From Phoronis australis (lineage: Eukaryota; Phoronida; Phoronidae): a stretch of 45,413 nt of DNA. Position numbers and translations under genes: made by a program. The stretch's first letter is position 1, and the number at the start of each line of letters is the position of its first letter. The notes below the pieces were generated by a model that was not told the DNA's origin, searched no databases, and was given only the letters and a program-made list of their open reading frames with translations. This document shows, piece by piece, positions 21,225-33,300 of the stretch. The stretch is taken from positions 133,682 through 179,094 of the forward strand of contig NMRA01000565.1 of NCBI GenBank assembly GCA_002633005.1, in the 5' to 3' direction.

Positions 21225-21585
21225 TGTCAAATCCTGCAAATCAAGTGGTCAGACAGAGTAAGAAATGAAACTATTTGGAGCAGAGCCAGGCAGGAAGTCA
21301 TAGAGATCCAGATTAAGAGAAGAAAGTGGAGGTGAATTGGTCACATGCTACGAAAGCCGAATGCAAATATCACCAAGCTTGTCCTTAACTGGAACTCCCA
21401 AGGGAGACGGAAGTGGGGCAAACCTGTGCAAAACTGGAGAAGAACTGTCACCTCTGAACACCTCTCTATTGGCATTTCATGGGTCGAGATCTGAACAAAG
21501 GCTGCCAACTGGACCAGATAGTGAGCAGTCACACAGGCCCTATGCACCTCAAGGCACAAGTCAAGTCTGTCCGATTATGCTGTAG
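21225..21585 (+). pseudogene. LINE relic, C-terminal end of a reverse transcriptase ORF
   Basis: The plus strand reads QIKWSDRVRNETIW, EIQIKRRKWR, a stop, IGHMLRKPNANIT, LVLNWNSQGRRKWGKPVQNW and RRTVTSE, with another stop before TKAANWTR. The order (IKW-D, RR-RW-GH-LR, LNWNPQGKR-RGRP-NTWRR, W) is a well-known block after the catalytic domain in RTE/I-type LINE proteins. Two in-frame stops show it is dead. It is a different LINE family from the relic at 5740-6809. Confidence 0.8.
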
Positions 21586-21794
21586 AATAATGTCCAACAG
21601 GACTACAGTAACACTAATAACTAATCAATAGCCAATGATTGAACAATGACATTCCATGTCAATTACTCCCACAGACACCCGTCAATTGCAATAGATCAGA
21701 GACTCATTTCCGTCATACCTAAGGCTTAAACACGACAATCACAAAATAGACAGATTAATTCTGGCAAACTGGTTTCAAACTTTTTCTAGCTATG

Positions 21795-21983
21795 GCAGCA
21801 GCTGGTATTGATCATGAAAGGGAATGGATGGACCACTGGCGACTAATATATCAAGTGTATCAACATTGGAAGGGTTGGCCAGTCCTCGCAAGCTTAATGA
21901 TTTTGACACTCATTTTAGCAGCTGGTGTGATCCTGAATTTGATCAATATTGCATCACACAAAAAACAGCATTATTCCTGACAC
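21795..21983 (+). CDS. Candidate 62-residue single-span membrane protein ORF
   Basis: A short ORF starts at an ATG with a good context (AGCTATGGC), directly after a very good 3' splice site (TTTCAAACTTTTTCTAG|CT). The peptide begins MAAAGIDHEREWMDHW. It has an aromatic, amphipathic stretch and then one hydrophobic segment, roughly residues 30-52 (WPVLASLMILTLILAAGVIL), followed by a short polar tail with lysines and histidines. A donor-like ACAG|GTATGC follows in the 3' flank. I do not recognise the protein. It could be the terminal exon of a plus-strand gene or a chance frame. Coordinates may be off by a few bases. Confidence 0.3.
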
Positions 21984-22009
21984 TAAAGTAACAACCATAA
22001 CAGGTATGC

Positions 22010-23460
22010 AGGGCACCCAACAACTTCACTGCATTAAAAACTATGAAAATGTAGGAAAAGGTAAGAGGTGACTAGAATGGGGTTCTCTGTTCTTGCTTTT
22101 TTAGGATAGGGTGGTGTTCCTAGGCTTACAAATCTGGAGCAATATTTATACCTTGAAGCATGAGCACCGTAAAGCATTGAAATCTGTCCACAACTCTCTC
22201 CTAAACAGCATGCTTCAAGGGGTGCTTATTGAGCTCAAAAATGGCCATCAGGTGGTGCAGAATATGTTGAAACCGCCTGAAAATGGGAAGATTATGTCCA
22301 GGAACTTCAAAGTTATGGAGGAAAATGTAAAATAGAATTGTCACTAGGAGGCAGAGCCGTAAGTCAGATCCAACCCAAAGAAGTTGTCATCTGTTGTCAC
22401 ATTCATAAGAAAACACTAACGTGAAATTTCACAAAGACCCTGCAATGGGTTCAGGAGATACAGCTATGGATGTAAAAAACACAAAAACGTCACCAGGGTG
22501 AGCCACAATAGTCTGACCCATGCGAAAATCGTCAGCCGTGCTATTATCATCCTTTCAGCAGTTTGGTGGATAGAGACTGACACAAAGCAGACTCGAAAAT
22601 AATAAAAATGGCCACTGGTGGAGCAAAATATGTCTAATCCGTCTGGAAATAAAAAGGTGACCTCTCACTAACAGAAACCAAAGTACTTGCCACAATGACT
22701 GCTTTGACAATGACAGTAAAAGTGGGACTTCAGCCACATTGCCAAAATTGCACCGATGATAAAAACATTCCAGACAGTAATCAGACTGTACTAAACATCA
22801 CTGCCCAACTTCTCCCCGATTTCAGTGATTGAAGGAGGAATACAATAGCATCTTTGACACCATTACCTGACACTACCTTCTTAGAACTTCTTTCTTAGAA
22901 CACCACTCCTGGTGTCCAAGCGAAAGTGTTACCAAACAGTCTGAAAAACCTTTCATAAATTTATGTTGGAAATTCTCCAGTTTGGGACAGTGGAAACTTA
23001 AATATTTGCTCAAGGTCGGAGTTTATACCAAATTTTGGAAACAGACAATATTGGCCCTCCCAACTTTAAGAATTGCCATCAGTGCCAAGGGACAGACATA
23101 TGAAAACGCTGCATGCATGGGAAGCTGTTTTTAATGATTTTACGGATTGACAGGTCTATTTTCAGATTCCCTTGATGCAAAACATAATGTGTCATATTTA
23201 AGAAATATGATGAATACCAAAATCGTCCGTGTCCCCATCTTCAGAATCAAGAAAATTCAATTTCGGCTAGAATTTTAGTCTCCAAAATTTTAGAGGCTGT
23301 CCCAAAATCATCACTTTACTAAAGGCCCAACCACAAGAGGCTTCTTCAATTCAACAAAAAACAAACCTAAATGAAAAAAGTTAAAAAAGCAAGAATTTCA
23401 TGAAAAAGCAGGAAGACTAGGAATACGTCCAAAAAGTAGGATAAAATAGGAAAGTAGGAA
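22010..23460. other. No gene recognised; diffuse imperfect repeats
   Basis: Segments near 22230-22290 and 22605-22665 share an imperfect pattern (AAATGGCCA-CAGGTGG-GCA, AATATGT, AACCG-CTG-AAAT). This suggests an old duplication. A plus frame at 22111-22335 follows an acceptor-like TTGCTTTTTTAG but has no recognised domain. Confidence 0.3.
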
Positions 23461-23756
23461 AGGTTGGGAGGTTTGAGGTATGCACAACATACAGTTTGAC
23501 AGGAAAAAGAGAGAATACCATACATTTTTTGTCACCTGCCAAGGACAGATGAAAGCAGGAATGGTTGGGAGGTTTGAGGTATGCACAACATACAATTTGA
23601 CAGGAAAAAGAGAGAATACCATACATTTTTTGTCACCTGCCAACGACAGATGAAAGCAGGAATGGTTGGGAGGTTTGAGGTATGCACAACATACAGTTTG
23701 ACAGCAAAAAGAGAGAATACCATACATTTTTTGTCACCTGCCAACGACAGATGATG
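23461..23756. repeat. 101-bp tandem repeat, three copies
   Basis: Units at 23461, 23562 and 23663 share TGGTTGGGAGGTTTGAGGTA, TGCACAACATACAGTTTGAC and ACATTTTTTGTCACCTGCCA. They are nearly identical, so the duplication is recent or homogenised. The repeated minus-strand frames here are a by-product, since 101 is not a multiple of three. Confidence 0.9.
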
Positions 23757-24045
23757 TCATATGCTGCAACGCTCACCCTAGATCGCTGACTTTTGTGCGC
23801 GTGATTTCGGACAACGTTGGAAATGAGATACTCTGCGACGCTTGCTTTCCGGGCGCTAAGTTGGCCAAACTCTACAAAGACAAAGAGCCATAGGAACTAC
23901 TAAGACCCAAAAAATTTTTAAGAGAGACTATCGTGTTTATCCTTCAAGCCAATAGGACTGCATGAAGGCTTTCAAAAATATTGCCAAACACAGATATCTT
24001 TTTGCATTGTTTTGTACCTGTTGTAACTTCCTAATTGTACAATAA

Positions 24046-24051
24046 TTTAAT
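24046..24051 (-). terminator. Candidate poly(A) signal for BBX (ATTAAA)
   Basis: ATTAAA on the minus strand lies about 195 bases after the proposed stop codon. A GT-rich stretch (GTGTTTGG) follows downstream on that strand. This is a common variant signal, and a far AATAAA at about 19.85 kb is an alternative. Confidence 0.3.
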
Positions 24052-24243
24052 ACGGCATCAAAGTCCCTATAAGTCCCACTGATCAAAAGTTAAATGACTC
24101 GGCGCAGCTGACATCTGATACAGCGGAGACCAGAAAGACAGGAGAACTAACTGCTTCCAAAATATTCTTGAGTGTAAATAGTAAAACGATGGTCTTGCTC
24201 AGAACTATCCTTTCTCCCAGAGGTAAGAAAACAAATCATATCA

Positions 24244-24384
24244 TTAACCCCGTTTTGGAAATGTTGGGCTGATTCTGGGAATCAAGTTGCAAAACATCAT
24301 GGATCCATGGATACAAGTCAGGTTTATCCAACTTTCCACCGTCAGACCTGCAGCCCACTGAGCAGCAGTAAAACTTAGCTGGTA
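24244..24384 (-). CDS. BBX: Proposed BBX terminal coding exon
   Basis: The acceptor CTGTATTTGATCTTACAG|TAC at 24384 is strong and takes up phase 0 from exon 10. It gives 46 codons and a TAA at 24244. The peptide ([17 protein letters not shown] and on) does not clearly match the vertebrate C-terminus, which has an alanine/leucine-rich helix. It could be a diverged version, or the true last exon may lie elsewhere. Confidence 0.45.
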   Translation of the reverse strand, partial: YQLSFTAAQWAAGLTVESWINLTCIHGSMMFCNLIPRISPTFPKRG

Positions 24385-27300
24385 CTGTAAGATCAAATAC
24401 AGTAACGCAGCTGAGAAAAAATTGTAAATACAAGACTCCAACAGGAGAAACTCCAAGGGCGAAAATGCGAGGCTACATAAGTATTGCAGCATTGTGGGTA
24501 AATAGCGAGAGATTCAAGAGTTGCTATGTAATTTGGGATGACCATATTAAGGCATTTCTCCAGACAAAACACCCACCAGTTTAACAGAATTAAAGCACGG
24601 GGGTTTGGTAATTTCCCAACTGATCAATACTATTCAACTTCCATTGCAAACTTTAATGTATTAATGACGAGCTCACCTCTTGCTTGACTGTTTCAATATC
24701 ACCAGCATTTGTCTGAAGACCACATCTACCATAGGTGTTAGTGGGGACACTGCCATCAATCCTTGTACTCTGGCAGCCATTACTGTCCGAGTCCTTCTCT
24801 GTTGGTGGCGGCGGTGGTGGTGGTGATGGCATTACTGAAAACAGAATTACATTCCTTTGACAAATGACAAGAAACAAACCATCAGTCACCTTATCACATG
24901 TGCAACAGTGCCACGTCAACACGTAGGCCAATTCCCAACTGCTCCGAATCTTAACCGCAAGTGTGTGTGTTTGTACGTGTGTGTGTGTTTGTACGTGTGT
25001 GTGTTTGTGTCTTTGAGTACCTCTTTTTGTTCAGGGAACAAAAAAGAGTACTAGGGAAAACCAATACATGTACTTTGTGCAGTGTTGCCACACAAGATTC
25101 ACCCGGTGTAAATTTCACACATGTTGTAACTTCTTTAAACCGAGACATATGATCAGTCGTACGTTTTGATACAATTTTCCATTTAGAGTCTGCAAAAAAT
25201 GTCATAAAAATTTTGGGGAAACAGGCCCCTGCTGTTTGACCGTGAATTTAGAGACAGCCTAAATATCTAAAAATTCCTAGACTAAGCAAAGCTACATGTA
25301 AAGACGAGTGAATTACGTAACCATGACACTGTCACTTTCCAAACTCTTCCTCTTCTGACCAGTGTGCAAAAACAAAACGAAATTTCATGTCCACGATTTT
25401 TGAGTGACAACACTGACACAAATTACTCACGTCCAGTAACCTAAAGCCTGCTGTCAACAATTTGACTCAAGTTGAGTTGAGACAAGTAGCATCATGTAGT
25501 TTGCAGCTGACTATAATACCTTTTGGGCCTTCAACAAAACCTATTTGACGGTGAGCACCTACAAAATCTCAAACTTAGCGCAGGAATCTTACCCGAGAGG
25601 TTTTCTAGACTAGACACTTGAATGAGATGAGTGATGGACGATTTGCGAGCCTTCCGTCGTTGGCTGCCCACAAGATTGGTAGTTGTCTCCCCTGGTACAG
25701 GACTGCACAGCAGTCGGTCGCCATGCAATTCTCCGACAGTGAAAATTTTGTCTGTAACAAAAAGGAGTCAGCGATCTCTCGGGAGCTTGTCTGAAATGAG
25801 TGGAATTTTTTTACTGCGCTTGAAATGCAATTTTTTAAACAAAAATGTGTAGCCAATGAGGCCAAGTAATTGTGACCTGTCTTACCAAAAGTGAAATTGG
25901 GCTGCCTTTTGCTTCCCTCGCTGTGGTGTCTCATACGGTTCAACTGACGGCCAGATCTCTTCTTGCACACACTGTCCACAGCACACGGGGTCAGAGAGGC
26001 AATCTCAGCATCCAGGTCAAAGTCACTGCAAACGCAGGAAAGACATACACTCATCCAGACGACAACGCCACATAGTGGACACAATAAGGACTGAACAAGA
26101 TGGTGGGTCACCGTAAAAATAATTCAACATTATTTCACCTTTTCGCTTCGAGTGATGGTTTAGCTTCGTTTATCAGGATAAGTAAAGTTCAATCTTATTT
26201 GGTTACAATAATGCTCCCCTTATTTTGCCCAAAAATAATTGCCAAAAGTGTCATTTTTCCATTTTTGAAGGACCGAGTACTTTACTGCAAATACTGGAAA
26301 CTACCAAAAGCTTACACATGTTACAAACCTGGCTTCCTTCAAATAAACAATTAACTTTTGATTTAGACTGCATACACTGATGATATTGATTTCAACTTGT
26401 TTGTTACTCAAACTGCAAGTGAGTTCCTAGGCTTGGGAAAAACGGGTTCATCAAATTTGCTTGAAACAATGTGTTATTTTATCGTCTCCAGCTGTAATCT
26501 TCTGTTCTTCCTAAGGTCATTTACCACTTCTTCACCAGGTAAGGAGCCAGTTGAGAGAAGTTTCATAGTGTTAAGTGATCTAAATCAAAAGTTTGTTTCT
26601 TCGACAGAAAGTAGGTTTACAGCTGTTATGGTATAGCACCAAAGCTCAGACAAAAGGCGTTGGAAATAAGGTAGGGATAAGAACAACTCTTGGGGAAACA
26701 ACATATATCTTCATCTGGAGATCCAAACTGCAGACAGGCACACACAAAAACACGAGTCCCTAATGCAACTGTATCAAATTACCCGGTTTTGTATCTTTTG
26801 TCTGTCGTCGCTAGCTTTGCATTGTTTTCTGCCTCCGACACTGTCCTCTTACGAGCGGCAGCCTTCTTGGTGTCTGGCAGGAAATCTCCATCGAGGTTAC
26901 TAGCCTCTTCATCACTGTCAAGTTCAAAACGAATCTTACAGTCTGAGAGTACGTGAACGTACAATAGGATTAGGTACACAAGAGACTGCACATCACTCAG
27001 CAAAGCAACTTGGATTGTGAAACACAGGATGTCCCAATACCTATCAATAATTACACAAAGTCTTAGTAAGACGTAGGAATAGTAAGAAGCAATCAGTCAC
27101 AAAAATTACAAAGATTAAGGAAGCAGACGGCCTTCATATTTTGCTCATAAATCCAGCAAAAATTATTAGCAAGATTATGTACAACAAGGCACAACTACTT
27201 TTTGTTAAAAACAGCTTAATATATACTCGTTCATAGTCTCTCTACAATCTCCTATCTTCAGGCTTGCAGTTATGAAACAAAACAACAAAAGAAATTACGT

Positions 27301-30300
27301 GCAAAACAAGTTAAAATAGATGCTATATATCAAGACGACAGCAGGAAGAGGAGCATACAAGCAGAGAATGTGAATGCATCACACAGTAATAAGTCTGCAA
27401 GCTTAACAGAACAGAGCCAGCATGTGGTACACACCGGTGAGCTGCACGCCTGAAGACAGGACATTGTATAGAGACTACGACGAGCGAGTATCTACTAGAA
27501 AGCTATCTAACAAAATGTAGCAGTGCCTTCAACCAATTGTGTGTCTATGAAGGGCTGCTACAGAACTATACTGATAACAAAACTTTGTGCATATATAATA
27601 CTTCTTGCGAATACTGGACAAAGGGTCTAGCCACTGTACTAAAAAAATGACCCATTCCCACTGTAAACTTAAAAACTTGCATGCGAATCGGGCAGCATGA
27701 CTGGTTAAGTTTCAAGCCCGTGTTCGGAGATAGAGCACTTAATTTTATTCCCTGCAAATGAACACATAAAAATGAGAGTCGCACTCAGAGTAATGTATCC
27801 TACCTTTCACTGCTGTTCTGTTTAGCCTGTGTCTGAAGCAGCCCCTCTGACATCATCTCCTTGTACCTCTGTCCTCTGTTACTGCGCGGCGACTTCCACG
27901 TGCCATCCCCATCCCCTTCCACCTCCATCCCCTCCACACCCCCACCACCAGGAAGCACTCCACTCTTCACCTCCCGAAAGTCCTGCATCTCGTGACTACG
28001 CGTCAGGTTAGAGGCCTGGAACCGTTTGAAGCTCTCTAACTGACCAGAGGCACTCATTGACCTCCAACGGTACTGGAACTCTTTTTTCGGAGAGTAACCG
28101 CTTGCCAGCACCAACTTGGGCTGTTCGACGGGTCCAAGTGGCTGGCTGTCGGGAGCAGAGGTGCGGCTGTGGCCGTTGTTGTTGACACTGTCACCACTGT
28201 TGACGCGACAACGTTGAGAGAAGTACAGCTGATCAATGACATGATCGACTACCTGCAACAGGTGATCAAGACTTTACAGACAGCATGAATTAGCTCAATG
28301 TTTTTTACTAATGGTTATAGTATATAAAAAATTACTAACTTGACCAAGACACAATAACCAAACTATCCATTTTTGTCAGAAGCTCAAAGAGGAAAGAATA
28401 AAAATGCACACTGTTTCCATTTTGCATCAACTTCAGATGAATCATAAATAAAGAAAACGCTACCTGTTGGCCACTTGCATGACTAATAGTGTCATCTGCC
28501 TTCTGAACTTGCTCTGCTGCTATCTGAGATGTCACAATAGAGGCCATCTCTGCAGTAGATGGCTGCTCCACCTGGTGAGAGCTGTCCACAATCTGATTGG
28601 CAAATGTAAATTAAGATACAAGGGTTTCCTTTTTCATTGTTGAAACCAGTGCTGTTCAATTTTAAATATCCAACATTTCTATTTTGAAAGCAAATCTACA
28701 ACTGCAGACAACACATAATTTGTATTTCTTAGCAATCACAGGTTTCAAGCCCTGCCCAGAATATTCAGGAAAATTAATTTTAGCATCAATATTTAAAAAT
28801 TTTCTTCTGCAAGTTTACTGTTAATGCATGCTCATTCAATGATGATCATAGCAGAAGTATTGAAACACAATGCCACCTGTGAACAGATTTGAAGTGGCTC
28901 ACCTGTGAGTTTCCATTGCACGTGTCTAAACACTCGTCCCGGTGAACGACAGAGCGAGGACTCGTCAGCGCCTCCTGACCAGCCATTAATAGAAGGTTCA
29001 GACCACCCATCTCTGTCGGATCTGTAAAGGATTTAACACAATTATCAATTCCTTAATTTACACAACTGAAAGTCCACGCTGTTGAACATGATTTTGTAAA
29101 CACTGAAAAATTTTTAGAAACCAATAAATGTTGCTACTGTGTACAAGTTATGCAATCTAGAATATGAAAATGCTTTTGTCGGAAAAGCATCTTGCTGAAG
29201 ACCCAAATATTGAACAGTCTCTCTGAAATTGGAAGAGATAATCACTTTAAAATGCTAGGAAAATACAATTCTTACTTGGGAATTCCATGAGATCTGTCAG
29301 AAATGAGATTAAAAAAATCCTTCATTGGGCTCTTTCAGGATAGTTTTGCATGTCTGTTACATGTGTTGAAAATGTGGTAAAGATCAAATTACTTTCTGGA
29401 TTTTTTACAGCTCAAATATTTGAACTTTATCGCCTTACAAAAATGAAGCTGTCAACAAAGGGAAACCTTCGTTACGGAATAACTTTTGAAATCAGTCTGC
29501 AATAGCACTTTCCAAAAGGTTCCTTTGCGTCTAATTTTGGAAATAAATCACCTGGGGAAAGTTGATGTTTTTGAAAAAGCTTTGTAAGGTAGTGGAAATT
29601 TCATAGACTCTCGCCATGCAAAAAAATAACAAAGGTTGTCGTCAATCTCGTGCCACAGTAGAACAGCAATCTAAACGTCAACAGGATGAAAAAATGTTCT
29701 GAATCACGTCTTGATTGCTTAAGTCTCTGTCAAGAAATATGCAGAACCTATCACTGAGTTGGTAGTTTAGCCTTTCCTTTGTAGCTAAAGACAATGAGCA
29801 GATCTGGGGCTATTTCATGAAAGTGCAAGACTTGGTCTGACGCTTCCACTTCACAAATGCTGAAAAAGGTTTATCCAAGTAATTATAAGCGCATAAATAA
29901 TTTTTATAAAATACCTCAGTAATCAGCAGTCATACACATATTTTCAGACTTTCTACATTTGCTCGAGTGATACAGAAACAGTTATGTGGAGTACAACTAA
30001 GACAAAATTTCTGACAAATCTTGTGCAATTTTTCATGAGACAGACCTCTGGCAGGTTCAGTAAGACACCAGCCCATACCATGGTACTTACTAATTTGTCG
30101 ACAGATAAGTACCACAACTACCAACATCCCCTATCACTGACATTAGCACGGGCTTCTTTTGTGAGCAAAAGAACAATATTTAAACACGGATGACATCCCC
30201 TTATTAAAATACAGGCTCATTGTGACGAGCTTGAAAATTGGTTAGTGTATCAGCAAATGCGATACTAGAAAAAAAAATAACTGGAAGGTAATTTTCTTGA

Positions 30301-33300
30301 AGGCATTTCAGGTCAAGTTATCACGTGCCCAACACTATAAAGGTATTTTGAAATTGTCAAGTTGATTTCTAAAAGAACAAAATAATAATTACTCCAATCG
30401 GAAGTATGAAACAGTGAGTGAGCTCCAAAAATGTATGCTTGTACGAGTAGAGGTGTATGCTATGTTCTCTTGCTTTTCTTTCCTGATACCTACCTACTAG
30501 CCAACAATCAGTCCCAGCCTCCATATATAACAATTTGCCATTTGGCGATGTCAGAATTTGGTAATTTCTCACCAACGTTCGACTATAAAACTAATTGTCA
30601 AAATTACCCATTTTTCATTTTTCAACGTCTTCCAAGTTGTGAATGCCCACAATTTTTCAGAACATTATCTGACGGTTGCTATGGTACCCAACCTGAACAT
30701 GGTAAAGCAATAATTTGATGCAACATATCTTTTATGAAAACACTTGCCAGCCACATTGTGTCCTAAATTCGTAAGATTTTACCATAATGCAACAGAAACA
30801 TGGAGTCTTTCTCACAGTGCCACACTTCACAATTTTTACGAAGTTAAATTTTACCAATTTCATTGTTACATAAACTGACTAAAAGTAAAAAAATATTCAA
30901 AATACTTTTCAAAGTATACCATACAAAGTTTACGAACAAATACCTTAAATAATTGTCCTAAAAGAGTTTGACATCTGTATTTGAAAACCAGTTTTCTTTG
31001 GAAAAACTTATGTAACGGGTGATAAATGTAATGTGTCGTCAAACTTACATAACGGTTGATAAATGTAACGTGTCGTCAAACTTTCACAATGGGTGATAAA
31101 TGTAACGTGCCGTCGAACTTACATAACGGCTGATACATGTAACGTGACGTCAAACTTACCAGCCAACTTGCCAGGTTTGATTGCTTCCTCTCCGTTGCGT
31201 CCGTACTTCCGCGCGGTCATGGTCACATGCCGTGCAGAGTTTGACGGCCTTGTCATCGGCTTGGAGGGTTGCGTAGACTTATCCGGATTGTACCATTTGT
31301 AATCAGGGTTCGCTTTCATGAAGGCAACCTTGTACTGCAAGAAAGTCACCATTTGAAATGAGACGGCAACACCGGTGATATCACACCACCCCCTCTAGTG
31401 GCGGTGGCTTAAATGAAAATTCCTAGACAAAAATTGACGTATTTTATTAAGAACGGCTGAGGGATGGAGACCTGTCAAAAAGATGTGAGCGCGACTCCTA
31501 TAACTAAATAGAACAACCCTTACCCTCGCTGTTACTAAGCTACAGAAATGTATAATATGTAGGCCAGGGTGTTTCACTGTACCGACCTCCATCACTATCT
31601 AAAAGTTTAAACATTCCATCCTTCACTGGGACCACGTACTCACTCGGAATCCATCACCAAAATGTTTATAGTACACTGCAGACACACGGTCAACAACCAG
31701 GACAGAACAGCGCAGTTTTTTAAATACAGAACGGACTCGGAAATGACCATCCAAGGTAACCGAATGCTAATTGTAAAACCTAACATCATTAAGGCTATCT
31801 TGAGTTACAAAACAACAGCTCATAAAGTTTTTTAATTTGTAACTGAGGTATCTGAAACACACAATCATTACTACAGTAACACAAAGATGAGATGGGTGGC
31901 AAATGCAACTACTGGGCGCACTGATTCTGCAAAAACCTTTTCTATAACTGCACAAAGGACATGAGCGTCCAGCGGGGTGTAACACGACCATCTTAACTAC
32001 AAATTGAGGTCATTCAAAAATCAAAGCAGCTGCTGTCGAGGGCAACACAGTTGCATCATCTAGAGTTATTAAGCTGATGCAATAAGGCTGCATAAATGAA
32101 TGATGAACGAATAAGAGGCAACAAGCATCAACATTGAAATGTCTAAAGCAAAAGTTTGATGAGTGCTATTGTACTGCCACAAAAGTGTTGTTTTATTGCT
32201 AAATAACTCACACGTGAAGTGCATCTAAATTTGGCACAGTTTGTCAGATTTCTGTCGAAGTATGTACAGTTTATTTTGAGAGCTGCTGTATTTTTTTAGC
32301 TTTCCAGTTCCCCAAATAAAAGCCCTGTCTTGAATTAAGAAATTGAGAATGTGTCATCAACACGGCACCGAACTGAGAGAACTTGGGGGCTACAGGGAGG
32401 AGTGACAGCAATACAACAACTTGGGGGATACAGGGAGGAGTGACAGCAATATAAGAACTTGGTGTATCAGTGACAATGTTCGTTAAGTGTATTACTTAGT
32501 ACAGTAAGTAAACAAGGTCCTGATATGAACACTGTCCTGTTTCTCATACACGGGTGAGAAACAACATGACCGCTGGTCCTCTTAAATCGGACCGACTCAC
32601 CCAAAACAGGACCTCTGGGGATCAAATGGGACCGTCGCACCAGAAAATGGGACTGACGCACCTAAAAACAGGACCGCCCACCAGAAAACAGGACCGCCGG
32701 GGACTGAACATGACCGCCGGGGATTGAAACCGCAGTGACAAACAAGTTAAGATTTATTACCAGTAAGCCTACACAGATCATACAATGGAGCTATATACGT
32801 ATGCATATGCAGGTCTCGTGCCGATTACTCCAACGAAATCTTTTGTGCGCTACAGGACACTTCGCTTTGTAACACGCGGCGCTTTTGAGTTTTAACTACA
32901 AACCAACCACGTTGCATGCTTTTGAGCTAAATACTTATAGCTTTATCCACTGCGTAAGGTTTAGAACAAAATGAAAATCGTTTTCTCCAATTTGACGTTT
33001 TAGTCAAGAAAAAAACAGGCGTTCTGGTTTTCGGGTGAAGCATCATAACTAGCCTTTGTGCGGCAAAGCAGTATACTAAATATCAGGGCTTGGAATGACC
33101 AATGACAAAAAATGCAGAAACTTTTACGGCCCAAAACATGCGCGCTACCCAGCCTTGAAATAGTCGATGTGAACCTTTCGCCGACAAAAATCGGGAGGAC
33201 TAAAAAAAAAAAACGTTACCACCATCAGTAGCATGCGTCTGCGTCCTTTTAGTTCGTTCGTCCACTCCCAACCCACACATTTTTGGCTGCAGAGCCGTAG

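Noticed and set aside
22111-22335. Plus-strand ORF after an acceptor-like sequence
   Set aside because: Part of it recurs imperfectly about 370 bp downstream as non-coding repeat, and no domain is recognised.
25605-26111. 168-residue minus-strand ORF, the longest in the window
   Set aside because: Only 25886-26025 within it is coding (BBX exon 8). The flanking parts are intron that happens to stay open.
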